Part shown: positions 48,493-59,911 of the stretch, piece after piece
How the letters are laid out: the number at the start of each line of letters is the position of its first letter
Numbering within the stretch: position 1 is the stretch's first letter
Assembly: GCA_030490835.1 (NCBI GenBank)
Contig: CM059975.1
Span: 59,139,174-59,203,173 of the forward strand
From: Annona cherimola
Lineage: Eukaryota > Streptophyta > Magnoliopsida > Magnoliales > Annonaceae
Direction of reading: 5' to 3'
Length of the DNA: 64,000 nt
Position numbers and translations under genes: made by a program
The notes under the pieces: generated by a model
Told to the model about the DNA's origin: nothing
Database searches by the model: none
Seen by the model: only the letters and a program-made list of their open reading frames with translations

Positions 48493-50355
48493 TGTTGGTC
48501 CCGAGTTGATGGCAAAACCCAAGAGGGGAGGGGTGAATTGGGTAATTAAAAATTTACAACTTAAACAGAAACTTTACCCCGGATTAATCTAGTCCCCTTA
48601 ATGAAGAAACTAAATGGAAAGCAAGATAATGTAGAGAGCAGAAATATAAATCAAGCAAACAAGGTTTTTATGGTTCGAGCAACCTCCCTACTCCACTCTT
48701 CCAAGCTCACACTCCTTGTGACTTGGGTTCCACTATTGTATTCCGCGAATACAACTTAGAGTCTCCACTCTCTTCTAGATTCTAGCTCTAGGGGGCATAT
48801 ACAACCAGAGCATCTTGCTCTCTTCTAGATTCTAGCTCTAGGGGGCATATACAACCAGAGCCTCTTGCTCTCTTCTAGATTCTAGCTCTAGGGGGCATAT
48901 AACACAGCACAAATAGATGACGAGTCTCACTCCAATCACACACTACTTTGCTTTCACTTGATCTTAGCTACCCAAGCTAAATCAAGTTCAGTACAACAAA
49001 AAGAAACAATTAAAAGAAACTACACTTTACAGTTGTGTAGAAACAGTTTGGCGCAGAGAAGAACTTGTAGTAATGGCTTTGAAGATTCAGAAGTTGAGCT
49101 CTTGCAGTTTGAAGCGAAGTTCTTCTTCTCAATGTTGGCTTGATCACTTAATGCTCTTAAGGATGGGAGTTATGCTCATTCAATGACTTTCAGCTTCTTC
49201 CCTCGTCTACCATGAATGCCTTTTATAATTTTGGAGGGAATCCGAACGTTAGAGGGTAGGTGGCGCGCATTTAATGCGCCAACGTTCGAATAAATTCCGA
49301 CCGTTGCGACCCAAGTCGCATGTGGAGTCGACTTCGGATGCGACTTTGCCCAAGTCGCAGATGGAGTCGACTTCGGGTGCGACTTCGCTTCCCCGTCGCA
49401 ACTTCAAGTTTCAGTCAGGGTCGACTTGGGCATCAACTTGACCCAAGTCGCAGGTGAAGTCGACTTCGGGTGTGACTTCACCTTGTCAGTTTCCAAGTCT
49501 GAGTCTTGAGTCGACTTTGGCTTCCGACTTCAACTCAAGTCGATCATGGAGTCGACTTGGGTTGCGACTTGACTTGGTCTTCGCCAATAATGCCTTGATC
49601 CTCTTTTGATTTTGCTTCTAGCTTGCTTGGCTTTCTTCCTTTAGTCCTTGCTTTGGTTTATCTTGGATTGTCTTGAATCTTGTGATTCTTAGGAGAGCTT
49701 GAGTCCTGCTTGGTTGAATCATGCGCCTTGCTTTGCATTTGACTCAGTTGTTCTTTAAGACTTGATAGACTTGATTTGAAGTTGAACATGAATCTTTTCT
49801 TTGAATTGAACTCATTTGACCTTTATCTTTGAATCCTTGGACTTGATAAACTTGATTTGATCTCCATCTTGAATCTTTGCTTTGAACTTGAGTGAGGTCT
49901 TGAACATGCTTGAATCTGTATTTTGGACTTTGAAGAACGTCAAGTCGAACTCGTGGTCGACTTCGTCTGCAACTTCACCCAAGTCGCAATTGGAGTCGAC
50001 TTCGTCTGCGACTTCGGCATGTTGCTGTCCCGGATTCGACTCTGGAGTGTTTTTCCCGACTAAAGTCGATGGTGAGGTCGACTTCGTTTGCGACTTGGCT
50101 TCCCAAGTCGCAAGTGGAGTCGACTTGGCCTGCAACTTCACTTGTTCTTCTCCCATTTTCAATTCTGGACAGATTCTTCTTCTTGAAGTCGATCTTGGGG
50201 TCGACTTGGACAACGACTTGGCTTCGATGCTCTATTTTCTTCAGATGTATATCCCTAAAATACTTTCACAAATATGTTAGTAGCCAAGACTTACTCAAAT
50301 TGATTTGTTAATCATCAAAACATAGATTTAGCTAGTTTTCCACATATTTCCAACA
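48493..50355 (-). repeat. 3' LTR of Copia-2
   Basis: 1863 bp. It carries two and a partial third unit of a 50-bp tandem repeat (48768-48903), where the 5' LTR has one fewer. SalI arrays lie at about 49312-49580 and 49937-50222. TATA box (minus) near 49216-49226. Confidence 0.95.
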
Positions 50356-50685
50356 ATCTCCCCCTTTTTGATGATTGACAAAACCGATTTGAGTGTATAC
50401 CTTTCAATAACATAAAAATAACATGCTTAGCCAACTTTCAACATTTAATAAACATATGCTCATGCAAACTTTTAAGTTGAAAACATTCAAACTCTTCTCC
50501 CCAACCATATCCTACTCTTCTCCCCCTTTGAAGTTATATCAAATCCTATTCTTCCTACTCTTCTCCCCTTTGGACTCAAGTCCTACTCTTCTCCCCCTTT
50601 TTGTCAATATATCAAAAAGTTAGAGGGTCAAGAAAGAGATAGGTGGGTTTGCTCCCCCTAAACAGGTGCTCCCCCTGAGTTTATG
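50356..50685 (-). promoter_or_regulatory. Copia-2 polypurine tract cluster
   Basis: Six C-rich tracts on the plus strand (G-rich on the minus): about 50356-50368, 50517-50528, 50562-50571, 50588-50603, 50650-50660 and 50668-50678. The first abuts the 3' LTR. This multiplicity is a known Sirevirus trait. Confidence 0.85.
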
Positions 50686-53600
50686 CTAGGTTAGATTAAT
50701 CATTCCCATGTCATTTCTAATCTTATAAAATGCTTCTTTTGCTAGGGGCTTTGTAAATATGTCTGCAACTTGATCCTCTGTTCTTACATATAATAGACAT
50801 ATATCATAATTTTCCACATGTTCTCTAATAAAATGATGTCTAAGGTCTATATGTTTGGTCCTAGAATGCAAGACTGGATTTTTAGTTAAACATATGGCAC
50901 TAGTATTATCACATCTAATGGGTATATCCTTAAAATCCATGCCATAGTCCCTAAGTTGTTGTTTCATCCAAAGTAATTGGGCACAACAGCTCCCGGCGGC
51001 AATGTATTCGGCTTCTGCCGTAGATAGAGCAACATTAGTTTATTTTCTTGAAAACCATGAAACCAACATGCTTCCAAGAAACTGACATGTTCCACTAGTG
51101 CTTTTTCTATCTACTTTGTAACCGGCAAAATCCGCATCCAAGTAGCCGATTAGATCAAAATTAGAGCCCTTTGGATACCAAAGTCCTATATTGGTAGTGT
51201 CAACTAGGTATCTGAAAATTCTTTTGACAGATACCAAGTGTGATTCTTTTGGACATGATTAAAATCTAGAACACATGCACACACTAAACAATATATCAGG
51301 TCTAGAAGCAGTTAAATACAATAAAAAACCTATCATGCTTCTATACAATTTTAAATCAACTATTTTGCCCTTATCATCTTTGTCAAGTTTGATTGTAGAG
51401 CTCATTGGCGTGTTTGCTCCTTTGCTATTCTCCATGCCAAACTTCTTTAGCATCTCCTTGATATATTTGGACTGGTTAATGAAGATTTCTTCATTCAATT
51501 GCTTGATTTGCAGTCCAAGGAAGAAGTTTAGCTCTCCCATCATGCTCATCTCAAATTCTTTCTGCATAAGCTCAGAAAATTCTTGACAAAGAGTTTCATT
51601 AGTAGCACCGAAAATGATATCATCAACATAAATTTGAATGATCAATATATCATTTTCTTCATACTTGATAAACAAAGTGGTGTCTACCCTTCCTTTTTGA
51701 AAGTCATGATCAATCAGAAATTTGCTTAGTCTATCATACCAAGCTCTTGGAGCTTGTTTTAATCCATATAGTGCTTTGGTTAATTTGTACACAAATTTAG
51801 ATTGATCTTTTTCCTCAAATCCAGGTGGTTGTTCTACATACACCTCTTCATTTATATATCTATTTAGAAATGCACTTTTGACATCCATTTGAAACAATTT
51901 AAAGTTCATGTGAGATGCAAAAGCTAGTAAGATGCGAATTGCTTCCAATCTAGCAACCGGGGCATAGGATTCCTCAAAATCTATTCCTTCTTCTTGTGAG
52001 TATCCCTTTGCCACAAGTCTAGCTTTATTTCTCACCACAAGTCCACTTTCATCTAATTTGTTTCTAAAGACCCACTTGGTGCCAATAACAGTATGATTAT
52101 TTGGTCTAGGAACAAGATGTCAAACTTGATTTCTTTCAAATTGATTTAGCTCTTCTTGCATTGCTATAATCCAGTTTTCATCATTAAGAGCTTGATCAAT
52201 ATTGGATGGTTCAATCTTGGATACAAAGGCATATTGTCCACAAACACTTTGCTTTGACCTTCTAGTTTTTACACCTTCATACACATTCCCTATAACTTGT
52301 TCAATTGGATGGGCAAGTTTAAACTTTAAATCAGTTGGAGGTTTATAGGAGTTATTACCTTCACTTACCCTTTTCTCCATGGAGTCTTCTTATTTTTCCA
52401 TATGCAGTTTTTCAAGATTGCTTGTTATATCATCTGCATCACTTAAATCATCTTTTCTTTTGAAGCATGGGTTAGTTTCATCAAAAACAACATGTATGGA
52501 CTCTTCTACCACTTGGTTTCATTTATTGAATACTCTATATGTTTTGCTATTTGATGAGTATCCAAGGAATATTGCCTCATCACTTTTGGCATCTAATTTT
52601 CCCAAGTTGGTTTTTCCATTATTCAAAACATAACATGTGCATCCAAAAGCATGAAAATAAGAGATATTTGGCTTCCTTCCTTTCCATAACTCATATGGGG
52701 TCTTTTTCAAGATTGCTCTAATGGTAACTCGATTCAAAACATGACAAGCTGTACTCACAGCTTCACCCCAAAATTTCTTGGATAATTTGCTCTCATTTAG
52801 CATTGTTCTAGCAATTTCTTGTATAGTTCTATTTTTCCTTTCAACTACTCCATTTTGTTGTGGAGTTCTTGGTGCAGAAAATGTGTGATGAATTCCTTTT
52901 TCATTACATAACTCTATGAATCGTTTGTTTTCATATTCACCACCATGATCACTTCTTATAGTCATAATAGTACTTTGTTTTTCATTTTGCACCAAATTTA
53001 CAAAAGTTGAAAACATAGAGAAGGTTTCATCTTTGCTAGCTAAGAGAATTATCCATGTAAATCTTGAAAAATCATCAACAATTACAAACACATATTTCTT
53101 TCCACCAATGGTTAAAATATCGGATGGCCCATATAGATCCATGTGTAGCAATTCAAGTGGCCTAGTGGTGGATATTTCCTTTTTGGTAGAGAAAGGCATT
53201 TTGGGTTGTTTTGATAATTGACATGCCTTACAAATTTTATCTTTGTCATATTTCAATTTAGGCAATCCTTCTACCAAACTTTTCTTCCATAGGGTCTTTA
53301 TGTTTGACATGTTCACATGTCCAAGTCTTTTATGCCAAACCCATGGATCATTATCAATGGCCATTAGACATTGACCATCTAGTTCATTAAGTGAAACCAA
53401 ATATACATTTCCATGTCTTTTTCCGCTAAACATGATATGTTCTCCATCAAATACATTGCATATAGATGATTCAAAAAAACCTTGTATCCTTTATCACATA
53501 ATTGACTAATGCTCATTAGATTGTGTTTGAGTCATTCAACAAACAAGACATCTTCCATGCATGCATTAGAAATACTGTAAATATTTCCTTTACCTTTAAT

Positions 53601-53756
53601 TTTACCTTTCTCGTTATTACCAAAGGCAACCGTTCCATCGTTGCAAGACTTAAGTTTGTGAAACAAACTTCTTTCTCCGGTCATGTGCCTTGAACAACCG
53701 CTGTCCATGAACCATACATTGTTTGCCTTTGCCTTTAAACAAATCTGAAAAATAAA
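50686..53756 (-). pseudogene. Copia-2 pol: protease, integrase, RT, RNase H with nonsense codons
   Basis: Protease (NVWFMDSGCSRHMTG near 53735-53690), pre-integrase (WHKRLGHVNM), integrase (LELLHMDLYG, FVIVDDFSRFTW, TPQQNGVVERKNR), RT ([34 protein letters not shown]) and RNase H ([27 protein letters not shown]). From 53433 to 50686 a single frame runs on, broken by stops at 52519-52521 (TGA), 52390-52392 (TAA), 52120-52122 (TGA), 51259-51261 (TAA) and 51040-51042 (TAA). Four of these align with CAA or TGG in Copia-1. A frameshift near 53500 and another at about 53765 separate it from the upstream segments. Confidence 0.92.
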
Positions 53757-53766
53757 GGAATAAATC

Positions 53767-54609
53767 TCATCTCTTTGGTACCCACTTTATGGGTCCATTT
53801 GGGTTAGTAATATGATTCAATTTTTGCTGCTCTAACTTAGAAAGCCCAAATCTTGTATTTCTTGGAACCCAAACTAATTTTGCACCATGGTCATATAATT
53901 TCTTAAAATTATATTTGTAAGTTTTATGACCCAATTTATTGCAGAAATTACAAGCCATAGGTAATCTTGGAGTAGGCCTCCAAGTATGCAATGGTTCAAT
54001 CGTTGGTCTTCTAATCCACTTAAAATTTTTCTTTTGTGGCTTGTATATAGATGCAGTTTTAGTTTGATATTTCTCAAGTATTTGCACATTTGATTTGCTA
54101 CTTTCTCCTTGCTCAAATGTATGATATCCAAGACCTCTTTTATGTGTTTGGGAGGTCATATTCAGAAACATTTTAACACTTTCTCCTGGATTAGAGAACT
54201 TAGCTAATGATTCATTTAATGATTCGTTCTCCTTTTTCAGCATATCATTTTCTTCTTTCATTTTGTCTAATTTCTCTGCAAGTTTACCATTTACAATTAT
54301 TACTGCATCACATTGTTTCTTCTTAATTGTAAACTTGCTTCTTAATTTCTTTATTTCTTCATATAATGAATCATATGCAGTTTGTAGTTCTTCTAATTCA
54401 GTACATTTGAGGCATTCTTGAAAAGAAGAATAACTTGATTTAGAATGGGAGAGTTTGGAACTTACCTCTTCATTACTTGTGCATTTTGTTGAGGTAGTTT
54501 GTTCTTTTTGCTCGATTTGTGCCATGCAGCAAATTCTTGCACATTCTTCCACTTCGATTTCGTCGGTTGAGGAGTTACTCGTTGTAGATTCCTCGTCATT
54601 CACGTACAT
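53767..54609 (-). pseudogene. Copia-2 gag-pol middle segment with coiled coil and CCHC-like finger
   Basis: 280 codons in the same frame as gag, separated only by a TAG at 54622-54624. An acidic N-terminus (residues 1-50) is followed by a long coiled-coil stretch (about 80-145), then CNFCNKLGHKTYKY, a zinc-finger-like motif in the usual place before protease, with its last Cys replaced. It ends at TGA 53767-53769, just before the protease, which lies in another frame. Confidence 0.85.
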
Positions 54610-54621
54610 GCCTCTTCCTTT

Positions 54622-55569
54622 CTATCTTTGGAATCTTTTATTGTCCCCTCGATCCTTTCTTTGTTCTTTTACCTTGCTTTCTTCGGGAGTTGGACATTGA
54701 GCTTGCATATGTCCCGAACCGCCGCATCGGTAGCATTTGGTTGATTCTTTCTTCTTCTCTCTGGGAGTTCTTTCCTTGAAGCTTCTGAAATTTTTGCCTT
54801 TCCTCACAAATTTTCTGAAACGTTTTGTGAGTAGGGCGATTTCGTCGTCGTTTTGAGAAGAAGAGGAGTCATCTGTGTCTTGTGCGGCTTTCAAAGCAAT
54901 TGCTCTTTTGTCTCTGTGTTGATCCTCATTTCTTTTCTTAATTAGCTCATGTGACATGAGTGAGCTAATTAAGTCTTCAAGTTTTAGCGTGTTAAGGTCC
55001 TTGGCTTCTTCTATTGCAGTGATCTTTGGAGTCCATGATTCGGGTAGAGCTCTTAAAATTTTCATGACCTGCTCAGATTCAGATATAGCCTTTCCAAGAC
55101 CTTTTAGAGTATTAGTAATTTTTGAGAATCTAGCAAACATTTCAGAAATATTTTCTCTTTCTAGCATTCTAAAGTTTTCCAGTTCTCCAATCAAAATATT
55201 TCTTCTCGTCCCTTGGACTTGAGAAGTTCCTTCATAGATAGAGGTTAGCGTATTCCATATCTCTTTGGCGGTTAAGCAAAAGGATACTCTATCAGATTCA
55301 GAAGCAGTAAGATCACAAAATAAAGAGTTCATAGCTTTGGCGTTGCTCTTAACAATTCTTACTTCCTCATCGGTCAATTTGGAAGCTCTTTCATCGGTAG
55401 GCAAGATTACTCCATCTTGGATAGCAATCCAAGAATCCATGTCGGTAGCCATGATGAGTTGCTTCATACGAAGCTTCCAATATCCAAAATTGTTCCCATC
55501 AAACAACGGTGGCCTTGTAAAGGATTGGCCTTCAGCAAATGCGGGAACGGAAGTAGATTGAGATGCCAT
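54622..55569 (-). CDS. Copia-2 gag (315 codons)
   Basis: Starts MASQSTSVPAF, 35 bp inside the primer-binding site, the natural first ATG. It shows the copia gag N-terminal domain (LFDGNNFGYWKLRMKQLI), the UBN2-type core (TAKEIWNTLTSIYEG, FARFSKITNTLKGLG) and a CCHC zinc knuckle CYRCGGSGHMQAQC at about residues 279-292. The protein would form the virus-like particle and bind RNA. The terminal TAG is in phase with the next segment. It may be a mutated TGG codon or a read-through site, but the following AAAGGA is not the known CAR-YYA read-through context. Confidence 0.92.
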   Translation of the reverse strand: MASQSTSVPAFAEGQSFTRPPLFDGNNFGYWKLRMKQLIMATDMDSWIAIQDGVILPTDERASKLTDEEVRIVKSNAKAMNSLFCDLTASESDRVSFCLTAKEIWNTLTSIYEGTSQVQGTRRNILIGELENFRMLERENISEMFARFSKITNTLKGLGKAISESEQVMKILRALPESWTPKITAIEEAKDLNTLKLEDLISSLMSHELIKKRNEDQHRDKRAIALKAAQDTDDSSSSQNDDEIALLTKRFRKFVRKGKNFRSFKERTPREKKKESTKCYRCGGSGHMQAQCPTPEESKVKEQRKDRGDNKRFQR

Positions 55570-55603
55570 ATCAATAAGATCTCTTTGGTAAACTCAAAGA
55601 TCT

Positions 55604-55615
55604 GCTTTGATACCA
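55604..55615 (-). promoter_or_regulatory. Copia-2 primer-binding site
   Basis: Minus strand TGGTATCAAAGC, one mismatch to the initiator tRNA-Met complement, two bases from the 5' LTR. Confidence 0.9.
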
Positions 55616-55617
55616 CT

Positions 55618-57433
55618 TGTTGGTCCCGAGTTGATGGCAAAACCCAAGAGGGGAGGGGTGAATTGGGTAATTAAAAATTTACAACTTAAACAGAAACTTT
55701 ATCCCGGATTAATCTAGTCCCCTTAATGAAGAAACTAAATGGAAAGCAAGATAATGTAGAGAGCAGAAATATAAATCAAGCAGACAAGGTTTTTATAGTG
55801 GTTCGGGCAACCTCTCTACTCCACTCTTCCAAGCTCACACTCCTTGTGACTTGGGTTCCACTATTGTATTCCGCGAATACAACTTAGAGTCTCCACTCTC
55901 TTCTAGATTCTAACTCTAGGGGGCATATACAACCAGAGCCTCTTGCTCTCTTCTAGATTCTAGCTCTAGGGGGCATATAACACAGCACAAGTAGATGACG
56001 AGTCTCACTCCAATCACACACTACTTTGCTTTCACTTGATCTTAGCTACCCAAGCTAAATCAAGTTCAGTACAACAAAAAGAAACAATTAAAAAAAACTA
56101 CACTTTACAGTTGTGTAGAAACAGTTTGGCGCAGAGAAGAACTTGTAGTAATGGCTTTGAAGATTCAGAAGTTGAGCTCTTGCAGTTTGAAGCGAAGTTC
56201 TTCTTCTCAATGTTGGATTGATCACTTAATGCTCTTAAGGATGGGAGTTATGCTCATTCAATGACTTTCAGCTTCTTCCCTCGTCTACCATGAATGCCTT
56301 TTATAATTTTGGAGGGAATCCGAACGTTAGAGGGTAGGTGGCGCGCATTTAATGCGCCAACGTTCGAATAAATTCCGACCGTTGCTACCCAAGTCGCATG
56401 TGGAGTCGACTTCGGATGCGACTTTGCCCAAGTCGCAGATGGAGTCGACTTCGGGTGCGACTTCGCTTCCCCGTCGCAACTTCAAGTTTCAGTCAGGGTC
56501 GACTTGGGCATCAACTTGACCCAAGTCGCAGGTGAAGTCGACTTCGGGTGTGACTTCACCTTGTCAGTTTCCAAGTCTGAGTCTTGAGTCGACTTTGGCT
56601 TCCGACTTCAACTCAAGTCGATCATGGAGTCGACTTGGGTTGCGACTTGACTTGGTCTTCGCCAATAATGCCTTGATCCTCTTTTGATTTTGCTTCTAGC
56701 TTGCTTGGCTTTCTTCCTTTAGTCCTTGCTTTGGTTTATCTTGGATTGTCTTGAATCTTGTGATTCTTAGGAGAGCTTGAGTCCTGCTTGGTTGAATCAT
56801 GCGCCTTGCTTTGCATTTGACTCAGTTGTTCTTTAAGACTTGATAGACTTGATTTGAAGTTGAACATGAATCTTTTCTTTGAATTGAACTCATTTGACCT
56901 TTATCTTTGAATCCTTGGACTTGATAAACTTGATTTGATCTCCATCTTGAATCTTTGCTTTGAACTTGAGTGAGGTCTTGAACATGCTTGAATCTGTATT
57001 TTGGACTTTGAAGAACGTCAAGTCGAACTCGGGGTCGACTTCGTCTGCAACTTCACCCAAGTCGCAATTGGAGTCGACTTCGTCTGCGACTTCGGCATGT
57101 TGCTGTCCCGGATTCGACTCTGGAGTGTTTTTCCCGACTGAAGTCGATGGTGAGGTCGACTTCGTTTGCGACTTGGCTTCCCAAGTCGCAAGTGGAGTCG
57201 ACTTGGCCTGCGACTTCACTTGTTCTTCTCCCATTTTCAATTCTTGACAGATTCTTCTTCTTGAAGTCTATCTTGGGGTCGACTTGGACAACGACTTGGC
57301 TTCCATGCTCTATTTTCTTCAGATGTATATCCCTAAAACACTTTCACAAATATGTTAGTAGCCAAGACTTACTCAAATTGATTTGTTAATCATCAAAACA
57401 TAGATTTAGCTAGTTTTCCACATATTTCCAACA
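55618..57433 (-). repeat. 5' LTR of Copia-2
   Basis: 1816 bp, near-identical to the 3' LTR. It has one full and one partial 50-bp unit (from 55896). SalI arrays lie at about 56388-56655 and 57015-57300. TATA box (minus) 56299-56307. Confidence 0.95.
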
Positions 57434-58348
57434 AAATCAACTCTACATGCGACCTGGGTCAAGTTAAAGACCAAATCGACCCAAGTTGGAACTTAATGAG
57501 CACTACATTCAAAAGGAGGACTTACAAAGTGGAAAAGCCCCAATCGAAGTTGCACCCCAAGTTGACTCTAGTGTGCAACTTGGGTGAAGTTGCAGACGAA
57601 GTCAACTCTAGCTGCAACTTACAGTATAACGGTTGAAGAAATTTGAACATTGGCTCATTTAATGTACGCCACCTACCTTCTAATGTTCGAAATAACTCTT
57701 CCATTATTTAAAGTATGACAAGTAGAATGAAGAACAAGTAGAATGAAGAGGGTTAGTTAGAGCATTCATTGAACTTTAACCTTTCTACCTACAAGCATTC
57801 AAAGCGATTGTTAAGTAATCTTCACAAGAACTCTAGTATTCTCTGCAAGAGCTGTAACGTTTCAACTTTTCAAGCTTCTAAGAGTTATTTCTTTGTGCTG
57901 AATCTTCTCTACATGACCTATAACATTATAATTTCTTTATAATTCTTTTATTACACTACTACTTGGCTTAGTGTTAGAGACCAAGTTTAAGTAAAAATAA
58001 ATAGTATATGGTTGGAGTGTAATTCACTATCTACTTGTGTTATGATTGTAAAGGCCCCCTAGAGCTATAATCTAGAAGAGAGCAAAGACTCTAAGTGCAT
58101 TGTTAATTGACATAGTGGAACCCAAGACACAAGGGGTGTGTCCTTAGAAGAGTGGAGCAGAAAGGTTATCTTGTACTACTATAATTTCTTGTGTTTGTTG
58201 ATTGCTATTTATTAGCACTATTTCCCTTCACCTTTTTATTCAAGAGGACTTAGCCTACAATGGGTTAAATTTTATTTACCAAAAGATTTTCAAAAGAACT
58301 CAATTCACCCCTCCCTTCTTAGATTTTTCCACAAACTTAGGACCAACA

Positions 58349-58662
58349 GAACTAGTGTAACAAAAAAAGTTTGAGGTATAACAAGATATTTTATTATGTT
58401 GTAACTACTATGTCATCCCTGACATGTGTATAGTCTTGAGTTTCTAAATTACAGGTTTACTCGCTAGTTGCACGACCTAGTTACTGGTATGAAAAAGATT
58501 TTTGCAGGATTTAAAAATTATGAAATTATCTAAAATCAAGTACAATATTCAGGGAGAGAATTTAGGTTGAATCCCAGTGATTTCATTTTTGACCTGCATA
58601 TGTCAAAGTTTGAGCACATACAACAGCTGGTTTCCGTATGCTTCCGTGCAATTTATTATGAG
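58349..58662. other. No gene or repeat recognised
   Basis: AT-rich unique-looking sequence between the old LTR and the MITE cluster. Confidence 0.4.
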
Positions 58663-59757
58663 TATGTTTGGGAAGTGATGAAACTTTTCGATAAAAAATT
58701 TTGCTATAAAAGTTTTTAAAATTGGAAAAACTAATTCGATATGATAGAGGTAATGATGAAGAGTAAAGAGAATAAAGTTTGGGTGTGCTTGGTAATGAGA
58801 AGAAAATGTCAAGTTAAAACTTTTCCCTCTCTATAATATCCTATTTTAAAATTATTTATTCGCATCTTCCTCTACAACTACCCTATTTTTCAATTATTTT
58901 TACATAACTACCTATATAACTAATCTATTAATTTTAATTTTATTCTTTTTATACATCAACATTACCCCTATTATATAACATCATTTTCTATCAATTTAAT
59001 AACTTTTACACAAAAACTTTTCATTTAAAAATTTTATCACTTACACCCTTAAAATAGATATGTCAGTTATATAGGTGTAGAAATAATTGAAAAGTAGAGT
59101 AATTGCATAGAAAAATATGAAAAAATAATTAAAAATATAGTAATCATGGAGCGTGAAAAGTTTTAAACTAAAAGGTTTTAGTTTGGGGCATGCTTGGATA
59201 ACACACAAACTTTTCAAACAAAAGTTTTTCAATCAAAACTTTTCACTCTCCATAACTATCTTATTTTTAATCATTTTTTCGCATCTTCTTATACAACTAT
59301 CGTACTTTTTAGTTATTTCAACACAACTACTTCTACAACTAATATATCTATTTTATGTTTATTCTCTTTACTTATAATCATTATCGCTATCCTACTACAT
59401 CATTTTCTTCTAATTAAAAAACTTTTAATCCTTACATCAAAATTTTTTTTATAATAAAATCTTTTTATTAAAATTTTTTATCACTTTCTAAGGGTGTGTT
59501 TGGGAATGGATAAAACTTTTGATGAAAAGTTATAGAGAGTAGAAGTTGTCAAATGATGTGATATGATAGGGGTAATTATGAGGAATAAATAGGATAAAGT
59601 TGAAATAGATAGGTTAGTTGTGTTAGTAGTTGTGTAGAAATGATTGAAAAGTAGGGCAATTATATAGAAAAATATGAATAAATGATTAAAAAATAGGATA
59701 GTTGTGGAAAGTGAAAAGTTTTAACTTGAAAACTTTTACTTATTACCAAACATACCC
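58663..59757. mobile_element. Cluster of four related MITEs, one nested in another
   Basis: Copies share termini GGTGTGTTTGGG...CCCAAACACACC and an internal 'cttcctctacaactacc..tattt' sequence. About 58663-58780 plus 59049-59184 is one copy in reverse orientation, interrupted by a complete one (58781-59048). A third is at about 59185-59490 and a fourth, reversed, at 59492-59757 (266 bp, GGGTGTGTTTGGG...CCAAACATACCC). There is no coding capacity. The superfamily is uncertain. Confidence 0.75.
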
Positions 59758-59911
59758 TAAAAACACCATTAAAAAGTTTTTGTGTTAAATAAACATGTCA
59801 TGCCCGATTACTCGATTACTTAAAAAGTTCTTCAATCAATTTGATTGCTTGTGGTTGTAGAAAACTTACTAAACATACATTTATTACAACTAACATGGAA
59901 GAGCGTAAACT

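Larger units (their letters stand above)
48493..57433 (-). mobile_element. Copia-2: complete Sirevirus-like copia element, TSD AAATC
   Basis: 8941 bp with 5' LTR 55618-57433 and 3' LTR 48493-50355 (minus orientation), flanked by AAATC at 48488-48492 and 57434-57438. In order on the minus strand: primer site, gag with zinc knuckle, second gag/pol segment, protease, integrase, RT, RNase H, multiple polypurine tracts. By eye the LTRs differ at about 18 positions plus two length differences, so insertion is recent. Even so, pol carries at least five nonsense codons and two frameshift points, so it cannot make its own proteins. Confidence 0.96.
47753..58348 (+). repeat. Old Copia-family LTR split by Copia-2
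   Basis: The left part (47753-48492) aligns with the 5' part of the Copia LTRs ('ttttgatgattaa', then diverged SalI-type palindromes). The right part (57434-58348) continues with palindromes, the block 'ATTTAATGTACGCCACCTAC', a TATA-like 'ATTATTTAAA', and ends TTAGGACCAACA. Joined, it would be about 1.65 kb, a full LTR. GAACT at 47748-47752 and 58349-58353 is a possible duplication. The left terminus is degraded, so this is tentative. Confidence 0.75.

Noticed and set aside
947..52522. Reassignment of stop codons to Gln/Trp
   Set aside because: TAA, TAG and TGA replace Gln or Trp irregularly among copies, alongside frameshifts, while MAF1 uses the standard code. Decay explains it.
53767..53770. 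Intron with acceptor TTTATTTTTCAG before the Copia-2 protease
   Set aside because: The acceptor-like tract is present in Copia-1 (bases 10-24) as well, but no donor in a suitable position was found and the stretch reads as ordinary coding sequence in the protease frame. A frameshift is simpler.
59041..59454. Phe/Leu/Ile-rich ORFs resembling membrane peptides
   Set aside because: They are AT-rich translations of MITE sequence.
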